Below the pieces are notes generated by a model, which was given only the letters and a program-made list of their open reading frames with translations, did no database searches and had not been told where the DNA came from. A stretch of DNA of 64,000 nucleotides from Mixophyes australis (lineage: Eukaryota > Chordata > Amphibia > Anura > Limnodynastidae). The translations under genes and the position numbers were made by a program. Each line of letters begins with the position of its first letter. Position 1 is the first letter of the stretch. The stretch lies in NCBI GenBank assembly GCA_036250195.1, contig JAVHZZ010000004.1, positions 256,494,728 to 256,558,727 of the forward strand, given 5' to 3'. Shown one piece after another: positions 42,205 to 50,421 of this stretch.

Positions 42205-45200
42205 ATGACTCTCACAACACTCTCCCTTAATGTTAAAGGCTTAAACACACCTCAAAAGCGCTCTATGCTATTCCATACGTTACGAAAACTTAATGGTGAT
42301 ATAATTTTTTTGCAGGAGACTCACTTCAAAGCAGGTGGCCATCCCTCCCTGTCCTCAAGAGGATTTCCTGATGCCTACTATTCCTCTCACTCAACAAAGA
42401 GGAATGGTGTTGCCATTCTTCTCCGCAGTTCAGTTCCGTTTGTTGTGTCAGCAGTTAAGGACGACCCTGAAGGCCGGTTTCTCTTCCTGTCGGGAAAAAT
42501 TGGCCATCTAGATATAACCTTTGCCAACGTTTACGCGCCTAATACAGGTCAGACAGCTTTTTTCACACACTTATTCTCGGAACTACACCATTTCCGTAAG
42601 GGTCTGCTTTTACTCGGGGGTGACTTTAACACGGTTATGTCCCCCCTCTTAGACAGATCAGCATCTAGGCACACTTCCCTCCCATCTTCACACACAAAAC
42701 ACCTGCAGAAACAAGTGACTGAGGCCGGCCTATTTGATATTTGGCGAGCGCTATATCCCTCTTCAAGGGACTATACATTCTACTCCTTTCCCCACCAAAC
42801 CTATTCCCGGATCGACATGTTTATGGGCTGCTCAAACATCTTCCAACAAATAACTAGGGCTGATATAGTCCCCAATACGTGGTCCGACCACTCTATATTA
42901 TCATTAACGGTTGACCTTTTTCAGAACCCTCGGGGCAGAACCTCCTGGAAACTGAACGAGACTCTTCTTAAACTCCCCGGGTTTAAAGACCTCATATCTG
43001 ATTCTATCACGAAATACTTTGAGATCAATTCAGATCCAGAGATTCAGACCTCCACTATTTGGGAAGCCCACAAGGCAGTCATTCGGGGGGACATCATTCA
43101 GTTTGCCTCCCGCAGGAAAAAAGAACGTAACGCAACGCTTGATAAACTCACTCTTCTACTTAAAAATCTAGAAACAACACACAAGGAGTCCAACTCCCAC
43201 TTAGTTCTGAAAGAAATCCAAAAGACTAGAGGCGAAATTCAATCAATTCTCGCAGAGAGAACAGAACGCCAGCTTAGATGGCTTAATCAAACATTCTTTG
43301 AAAAAGGCAACAAGGCCGATTCTCTTCTGGCTAGGAGACTGAGAGCCAAACGTGGCTCCCAAATAATCAATTCTATTAGAAACAAAAAAGGGGACTTATC
43401 TTATGATCCTAGGACCATAAATGAAACATTCCACAAATATTATGAAAATCTATATAACCTTCAAAAAGACCAAACCTCATTTAAAGCCCCTCCTCAAGCC
43501 ATCAATACCTACTTAGATAATTGTTCTCTTCCTTCCCTATCCTCCCGCCAGGCTTCTACTCTTAACGAGGTTATCTCCAGTGAAGAAGTAATCCTTGCAC
43601 TAAAGTCACAGAAGAACTCTAAAGCCCCCGGCCCTGATGGCTTTATGATGCTTTATTATAAAACATTCTCCAAAGAACTAGTCCCTCATTTGACACATTT
43701 GTTTAATTCCATTATGTCGGGGGGTAAATTCCATACGGAATCCACGCGCTCCACTATAGTGGTGATTCCTAAACCTAACAAGGACCCGACCTGTTGCCCC
43801 AGCTACCGCCCCATTTCACTAATCAACTCTGACGTTAAACTTTTTGCCAAAATCCTGGCAAATCGTTTAAATGCCTATTTGCCAACACTGGTCTTCCCAG
43901 ACCAAGTAGGTTTTATCCCCACCAGGCAGGCTTTAGACAACACTAGGCGTACTATAGGCATCATCGCTCATATTAACCAGAACAAGATCCCGTCAGTGGT
44001 TGTGGCATTAGACGCCGAAAAGGCCTTTGACAGACTCTCGTGGCCCTTCATGTTTAGCACGTTAAGTCATTTCGGTTTAAACGGGGCCTTTCTCTCAGCC
44101 ATCCAGGCCCTATATCACCGCCCCACCTCATCGGTATTGACCAATGGGCTCCTATCTCAGGCTTTTTCACTAGGTAATGGCACTAGACAGGGGTGTCCCT
44201 TGTCCCCCCTCTTATACGCTCTATGCATAGAACCTTTAGCTGCCGCCATTAGAAGAAACCCGGACATATCAGGGATCCAAATTGGCCCTCGTCATTTCAA
44301 AATCTCCCTATTCGCCGATGACGTACTATTAACACTCGCAAACCCCCTCATCTCACTCCCAAATCTTCTTAAAGAACTTAAAGAATATGGTTCCTTATCA
44401 AACTATAAAATAAATAATTCTAAATCGGAAGCCCTCTCACTCCAAGTCCCTATTGTCACCAAAAATATTCTCGAATCTTCGTTCGATTTTCAATGGCGCC
44501 CAAAGGCGCTTCGATATTTAGGGGTTCAGATCACGAAAGAATACAAACAGCTATTCCACGCTAACTACACCCCCCTATTTGACTCAATAAAAAGAGACCT
44601 GGCCAGATGGGACTCGCTTTTTGTCTCCTGGTTTGGTAGGATCAATGTGGTAAAGATGAACGTTCTGCCTAGAGTCTTGTATCTTTTTCAGACCTTACCC
44701 ATTCCAATCCCAGGTACTTTTCTAACAAATCTGCAATCTTCATGCGGTACTTTCATCTGGCAAGGGAAAAAATCGAGACTCAAAAGGTCCTGCCTGGCCA
44801 AGCCCACCCAATCAGGGGGGTATGGACTTCCGCTCTTTGAGCGCTACTATCATGCAGTTAACCTCAGTCACATCATTTCCTGGCAGTCTGCTCCGGGGGT
44901 CAAGAGATGGGTCGATCTAGAGAACGCACATACAACAGATCACAATCTGAATTCGCTCCCCTGGCTCCTTAGAGCTCAAAGGCCGGCCTCAGTGTACTCG
45001 CACCCCTCCATACAGTTCACACTCAATCTATGGGACAAGCTCCATAGAAAGTGGGAGCTCACCTCATTTCCTTCCCCTCTTACCCCACTGTGGCATCACC
45101 CGGATTTTCCAGCAGGAAATATGCGGTCGTTCTCGCGCCCCTGGCAAAAGGCTGGTATCACTCAGTTCACTCACATTATGGGAGATTTTGCTCCCCGCAC

Positions 45201-45999
45201 CTTCCCAGATCTAAGAGAAAAAAAGGGCCTTCCTTCGTCCTTACATTTTGCTTACACTCAAATCCGAAGCTTTATCCAATCACTTTGCAGATCTTCCAAG
45301 CTACGTACCCTTACTCCTTTTGAGAGGAGCTGTGTGTATAGGCCAGGAGATTCAGGATTAATTTCACTGATATATCATAATTTCCTGGAACCAAAATCTG
45401 ACACTGCGGAATCGTTTGAGATGGCATGGCTTCGGGATACTGGCAGAGATCTGGATCAGAAGGGATGGTCCCGGCTACGGGTGAGAATCTCCAAAATCTC
45501 CATTAATACCTCAATACGAGAAAACACATTTAAAGTATACACAAGATGGTATCTAGTGCCTTCAAAGCTCCACATAATATATCCGGGTACTTCTGACTCA
45601 TGCTGGAGAGGGTGTTGGGAGGTGGGCTCATTCTACCACATCTGGTGGACATGCCCCAGAGTTTCAAATTTGTGGTCCCAGGTGGCCGACCTAATGACAA
45701 GAATCTTAGAGGTTGAGATTTCACCTGACCCAATGGTTATGCTGTTATGCTCCCGGGTCGAAGGCTTAACCAAGCAGGCAGATAGACTTGTTCAACACAT
45801 TTGTGCAGCTACTCGCCTACAGATAGCGAAGGAATGGAAGTCCCTTCATCCACCCAGCCTCCAAAGTGTAATCTCTCGTGTGTGGTACATGGCTTCCATG
45901 GAATACATCACCAGCCTTCTCCACGATAAAATTATAAATTTCAAAAAGGTATGGAATTTCTGGTATTCTTTTCATCAAGCAAACATGCCCGCTACTTAA
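42205..45999 (+). CDS. ORF2: L1-type LINE ORF2: endonuclease and reverse transcriptase
   Basis: 1264 residues, uninterrupted. Apurinic-type endonuclease (1-235): N9, E38 in LQETH, NVYAPN, D140/N142 in GDFN, SRIDMF, D228-H229 in SDHS. Reverse transcriptase (about 440-800): KAPGPDGF, SYRPISLINSDVKLFAKIL, LDAEKAFDRLSW, RQGCPLSPLLYALCIEPLA, and the catalytic F703-A-D-D706 box. The C-terminal zinc knuckle is C1133-x3-C1137-x7-H1145-x4-C1150. All key residues of target-primed reverse transcription are present. The length matches L1/Tx1 ORF2 (~1250-1300). A diverged homologue of the C-terminus lies at 2071-2750. Confidence 0.93.
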   Translation: MTLTTLSLNVKGLNTPQKRSMLFHTLRKLNGDIIFLQETHFKAGGHPSLSSRGFPDAYYSSHSTKRNGVAILLRSSVPFVVSAVKDDPEGRFLFLSGKIGHLDITFANVYAPNTGQTAFFTHLFSELHHFRKGLLLLGGDFNTVMSPLLDRSASRHTSLPSSHTKHLQKQVTEAGLFDIWRALYPSSRDYTFYSFPHQTYSRIDMFMGCSNIFQQITRADIVPNTWSDHSILSLTVDLFQNPRGRTSWKLNETLLKLPGFKDLISDSITKYFEINSDPEIQTSTIWEAHKAVIRGDIIQFASRRKKERNATLDKLTLLLKNLETTHKESNSHLVLKEIQKTRGEIQSILAERTERQLRWLNQTFFEKGNKADSLLARRLRAKRGSQIINSIRNKKGDLSYDPRTINETFHKYYENLYNLQKDQTSFKAPPQAINTYLDNCSLPSLSSRQASTLNEVISSEEVILALKSQKNSKAPGPDGFMMLYYKTFSKELVPHLTHLFNSIMSGGKFHTESTRSTIVVIPKPNKDPTCCPSYRPISLINSDVKLFAKILANRLNAYLPTLVFPDQVGFIPTRQALDNTRRTIGIIAHINQNKIPSVVVALDAEKAFDRLSWPFMFSTLSHFGLNGAFLSAIQALYHRPTSSVLTNGLLSQAFSLGNGTRQGCPLSPLLYALCIEPLAAAIRRNPDISGIQIGPRHFKISLFADDVLLTLANPLISLPNLLKELKEYGSLSNYKINNSKSEALSLQVPIVTKNILESSFDFQWRPKALRYLGVQITKEYKQLFHANYTPLFDSIKRDLARWDSLFVSWFGRINVVKMNVLPRVLYLFQTLPIPIPGTFLTNLQSSCGTFIWQGKKSRLKRSCLAKPTQSGGYGLPLFERYYHAVNLSHIISWQSAPGVKRWVDLENAHTTDHNLNSLPWLLRAQRPASVYSHPSIQFTLNLWDKLHRKWELTSFPSPLTPLWHHPDFPAGNMRSFSRPWQKAGITQFTHIMGDFAPRTFPDLREKKGLPSSLHFAYTQIRSFIQSLCRSSKLRTLTPFERSCVYRPGDSGLISLIYHNFLEPKSDTAESFEMAWLRDTGRDLDQKGWSRLRVRISKISINTSIRENTFKVYTRWYLVPSKLHIIYPGTSDSCWRGCWEVGSFYHIWWTCPRVSNLWSQVADLMTRILEVEISPDPMVMLLCSRVEGLTKQADRLVQHICAATRLQIAKEWKSLHPPSLQSVISRVWYMASMEYITSLLHDKIINFKKVWNFWYSFHQANMPAT

Positions 46000-46381
46000 A
46001 AGGTTGTTTCTTCAGAAGCTCTTACTAGGTCCTTACCCCCCCCCCCCCCACCACCACCCCTCCCCCCCTTTTCCCTCTTTTTCCCCCTTACTTCTCTCTC
46101 TAAAAAATAAAAAAATAAAAAGCAGCATCGGTTCATAGTTCCAAGGCAGCTGATCTTCCATAATCTTTGACAGGGTCAGCCTATTTCCTCTCAATGGGTT
46201 AATTTACTGCTTCCCTTTATGTTTAGGAATTTGTTTAATAATATGTCATATGCCTGACTTTCTTCCCGTCTCTCATTTGTCATGTTCTGGCCCTTATGCT
46301 GAAATGTTTTTCTTTTCTGTTATTATCTGCCATATGGAACCTCTGTTTTCTTTTGCATAAATAAAGAGTTTAAAAAAAAAA
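46000..46381 (+). other. 3' UTR and poly(A) of the L1-type LINE
   Basis: Contains a C-rich tract (about 46035-46080), 'gcataaataaagag' (about 46355) with an AATAAA polyadenylation signal, and a terminal A run (46373-46387) merging with the A-rich start of the target duplicate. Confidence 0.85.
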
Positions 46382-46397
46382 AAAAAAGTACTGAAAC

Positions 46398-47311
46398 AAT
46401 TATTCATGTAGAGTCAAGATCATCGTCAGATACACACTTTTACATTACTGTGGGTGAGTGTTTAACAATGTTATTTTGTAATACATTTTAATATAATAGT
46501 ACAGCTTTCTGATATGAAAGATTTAACTTTAATTTTTATAAGATGATGGTGTTTAATTTAAACTATAGGTTAGCTAATGTATGTGAAAAATTAGTCAATA
46601 GTAATGCAGATGAGTGAAATCAGTGAATTCCTGATGCAAACTGAAAAGGATACTAGACGCAACAGCAGAATTCCAGAACCATACAAAAGTACAAGACTGC
46701 AATTGCTTCAAGTATCCTTATAAGTTACACTAGGAATACAGTACTATATACCAGTGAGTATAAAATGATTGGCTATATTAAGAAAAAGGACGGTTTGTTG
46801 ACACACAGAGAAGGCATCAGTTTTGTGGGCTAAACAAATATTCAGTTTATTAGTTTATTAGCAATGCACTAGTGACACTATTCAGGCATGATGCATTTTA
46901 TACCTCAGTGACATTGTTAAGTATTTTTAACACTAGTCAATATGATGTACTCCACCATTGTCAGGTAAGATTTATAATTTTACAACATTCTTTATTCTTA
47001 TTCCTTTTCTTTTCTTTAATTCACCTACAGTTCAGGATCAGGTGGACAGTGCTTCTTGCATTAACACAAACAAAGGCATCCCTAAAGCTTTCAAAGCCTT
47101 GGCACTTCTCCAGATTGGTTTGGTGTGCTGTACGCATGAAAATGAACATACGGCAGAGAAAAAAACAGTAACATACATTTTAGAGCATTTTGTTTTTAAG
47201 TTGTACTTGTGTGGAGTTTAGCAGTCTCCAGTTACAGCTGGTTTGTCTGAATTGTTTTAAAAGAGTGTAATATAAGTTTTTTTTGTGCTTGTCTTCTCTT
47301 CTCTATAGAAG
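46398..47311. other. Unassigned AT-rich DNA
   Basis: No gene or element recognised. Confidence 0.45.
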
Positions 47312-47317
47312 CCTTCC

Positions 47318-47884
47318 TGTCAGGATCTTCCTTTGCTTCTACTGCAACATCGTTTCAGCACACTGCTTTGTCTTGGCAGCTCCTGTCTCTTGCACTACTC
47401 TGGATGTGATATTATTTGAATGTACCCTGCAGTACCTCTGAACCACCAGAGGTGCTGCTATTGTGCCTTACCTTTCTCTCACTAGCAGGGGTTAACTTGC
47501 TGCACCTGCTAATTATCTGCACCTGTTCTCTCATTATTTATGCCTACCTCCCTTAGTCCCCCTTTGCTGGTCATTTATGTTGCTGTTCCTGATGTTATCA
47601 TTTGTTACTCCTGTTTCTTCTCCTGTTATCTGGGGCTTATGCAAGCTGCTAGCTGACATCCCTGTCCCTGGTTTTTTCACTCAGCCGTTTCACCTGTACA
47701 GCCGTATTCTCTGTTACCTGATTTCAGCCTCACCCAGAGATCCATTGTTTAGTGTCTGCTGTATTCGGTTTGTACCTTTCTCTGTACTATCTGGATTATA
47801 TCTGCTCAATAAATATCATTATACTTTCACTATACTCTGGGCTCCATAGCTATCATTATTAGCTCTCAGCACAGTAGTGTGACC
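47318..47884 (+). mobile_element. Solo LTR with 5-bp TSD
   Basis: Starts TGTCAGGATCTTCC and ends AGTAGTGTGACC (final A probably mutated), flanked by CTTCC at 47313-47317 and 47885-47889. The interior is C/T-rich with 'aataaatatcattatact' (about 47808) as a likely polyadenylation region. Typical of gypsy-type LTRs; no coding part remains. Confidence 0.65.
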
Positions 47885-48046
47885 CTTCCTAAGGGCAGTA
47901 CATATTTCATTGCTAAGAAAGCTGGTAGCAGTCCTGCCTTAAAACAAGATTACAAATTGTCATTTTCAGATGTGCACTTTTATCCAATAACCCTATGCCC
48001 CCCCAACCAGCTCCAAATTTTTTAAGATGGACAAGTGCATCTGTAC

Positions 48047-48200
48047 TAGAGATGGGCGGGTCCGGTTCTCCGAGAACCGAACCCACCCGAACTTTGGGTA
48101 TCCGAGTACCGAGCTGAGCAGCTCGGTACTCTCCCGCCCATTCCGAATCCAAATCGAGGCCGAACGTCATTGTGACGTTGTCGGATCTCGGGACTCGGTT
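48047..48200 (+). promoter_or_regulatory. Left subterminal region of the hAT element with hairpins
   Basis: ggttctc-c-gagaacc at 48064-48078 and a 12-bp-arm, 4-nt-loop hairpin at 48104-48131 (gagtaccgagct). 'ccgaaccc', 'ccgaact' and 'ccgag' blocks recur. Repeated subterminal motifs are usual transposase binding sites in hAT elements; binding here is inferred. Confidence 0.6.
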
Positions 48201-48218
48201 CTCGCGATACTTCAACTT

Positions 48219-48226
48219 TATAAATA
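48219..48226 (+). promoter_or_regulatory. TATA box of the hAT transposase gene
   Basis: TATAAATA about 170 bp inside the left end and about 2.2 kb before the transposase ATG. A start near 48250 would give a leader covering the whole repeat array. Confidence 0.55.
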
Positions 48227-48400
48227 CACGCCTCCACAGCAATCCATCGCCATTTGACAGAGGGAGAGAGCAGGGTGTAGTCATAGGCTAATTAGAGCAG
48301 GGACAGAGAATACAATATTGTTCTTGCAATTGCTCTAACCAAAATCGCTAGTGCAGAGAGGAGGATAGAGGTTTATTATTTTTTCTTCAAATTTGGCACT

Positions 48401-50400
48401 CCCCAGCGCTTTTGGGGTGTCCCCCATAATTGTGCATTAATATTTCTGGCTGTCAAAAGTCATATCTGTCAGCAGTATCTACTAAATAATTTGTAGCACA
48501 CCTCAGTGTTTTTGGGGTGTCCTCCCTAATTGTGCATTAATATTTCTGGCTGTCAAAAGTCATATCTGTCAGCAGTATCTACTCAATAATTTTTAGCACT
48601 CCTCAGTGTTTTTGGGGTGTCCTCCCTAATTGTGCATTAATATTTCTGGCTGTCAAAAGTCATATCTGTCAGCAGTATCTACTCAATAATTTTTAGCACT
48701 CCTCAGTGTTTTTGGGGTGTCCTCCCTAATTGTGCATTAATATTTCTGGCTGTCAAAAGTCATATCTGTCAGCAGTATCTACTCAATAATTTTTAGCACT
48801 CCTCAGTGTTTTTGGGGTGTCCTCCCTAATTGTGCATTAATATTTCTGGCTGTCAAAAGTCATATCTGTCAGCAGTATCTACTCAATAATTTTTAGCACT
48901 CCTCAGTGTTTTTGGGGTGTCCTCCCTAATTGTGCATTAATATTTCTGGCTGTCAAAAGTCATATCTGTCAGCAGTATCTACTCAATAATTTTTAGCACT
49001 CCTCAGTGTTTTTGGGGTGTCCTCCCTAATTGTGCATTAATATTTCTGGCTGTCAAAAGTCATATCTGTCAGCAGTATCTACTCAATAATTTTTAGCACT
49101 CCTCAGTGTTTTTGGGGTGTCCCTCCTAATTGTGCATTAATATTTCTGGCTGTCAAAAGTCATATCTGTCAGCAGTATCTACTCAATAATTTTTAGCACT
49201 CCTCAGTGTTTTTGGGGTGTCCTCCCTAATTGTGCATTAATATTTCTGGCTGTCAAAAGTCATATCTGTCAGCAGTATCTACTCAATAATTTTTAGCACT
49301 CCTCAGTGTTTTTGGGGTGTCCTCCCTAATTGTGCATTAATATTTCTGGCTGTCAAAAGTCATATCTGTCAGCAGTATCTACTCAATAATTTTTAGCACT
49401 CCTCAGTGTTTTTGGGGTGTCCTCCCTAATTGTGCATTAATATTTCTGGCTGTCAAAAGTCATATCTGTCAGCAGTATCTACTCAATAATTTTTAGCACT
49501 CCTCAGTGTTTTTGGGGTGTCCTCCCTAATTGTGCATTAATATTTCTGGCTGTCAAAAGTCATATCTGTCAGCAGTATCTACTCAATAATTTTTAGCACT
49601 CCTCAGTGTTTTTGGGGTGTCCTCCCTAATTGTGCATTAATATTTCTGGCTGTCAAAAGTCATATCTGTCAGCAGTATCTACTCAATAATATTTAGCACT
49701 CCTCAGTGTTTTTGGGGTGTCCTCCCTAATTGTGCATTAATATTTCTGGCTGTCAAAAGTCATATCTGTCAGCAGTATCTACTCAATAATTTTTAGCACT
49801 CCTCAGTGTTTTTGGGGTGTCCTCCCTAATTGTGCATTAATATTTCTGGCTGTCAAAAGTCATATCTGTCAGCAGTATCTACTCAATAATTTTTAGCACT
49901 CCTCAGTGTTTTTGGGGTGTCCTCCCTAATTGTGCATTAATATTTCTGGCTGTCAAAAGTCATATCTGTCAGCAGTATCTACTCAATAATTTTTAGCACT
50001 CCTCAGTGTTTTTGGGGTGTCCTCCCTAATTGTGCATTAATATTTCTGGCTGTCAAAAGTCATATCTGTCAGCAGTATCTACTCAATAATTTTTAGCACT
50101 CCTCAGTGTTTTTGGGGTGTCCTCCCTAATTGTGCATTAATATTTCTGGCTGTCAAAAGTCATATCTGTCAGCAGTATCTACTCAATAATTTTTAGCACT
50201 CCTCAGTGTTTTTGGGGTGTCCTCCCTAATTGTGCATTAATATTTCTGGCTGTCAAAAGTCATATCTGTCAGCAGTATCTACTTAATAATTTTTAGCACT
50301 CCTCAGTGTTTTTGGGGTGTCCTCCCTAATTGTGCATTAATATTTCTGGCTGTCAAAAGTCATAACTGTCAGCAGAATCTACTAAATAATTTTTAGCACT
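48401..50400 (+). repeat. Twenty exact 100-bp tandem repeats in the hAT leader
   Basis: Units start 'cctcagtgtttttggggtgt' at every hundredth base from 48501 to 50301; the first (48401) begins 'ccccagcgct'. A 'ccccagtgg' stub follows at 50401. No indel disturbs the register over 2 kb, interior units differ by zero to a few bases, and the first and last are most diverged. No unit contains ATG on the sense strand. Confidence 0.97.
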
Positions 50401-50421
50401 CCCCAGTGGTTTGCGCTCAGA

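Larger units (their letters stand above)
39442..46381 (+). mobile_element. Full-length L1/Tx1-type LINE with intact ORFs and TSD
   Basis: A 6.9-kb element flanked by a 16-bp duplication reading aaaaaagtactgaaac (39426-39441 and 46382-46397). Order: GC-rich 5' UTR of 1.3 kb, ORF1, a 507-bp gap, ORF2, a 3' UTR with a C-rich tract, AATAAA and poly(A). Neither ORF is interrupted. This is a strong candidate for a recently or currently active copy. Confidence 0.93.

Noticed and set aside
46872..47221. Overlapping frames that could be a small host exon
   Set aside because: Two overlapping frames of similar length, no motif, no convincing splice sites.
48401..50400. Regular array resembling a CRISPR locus
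   Set aside because: Units are contiguous 100-bp tandem copies with no unique spacers, inside a eukaryotic transposon.
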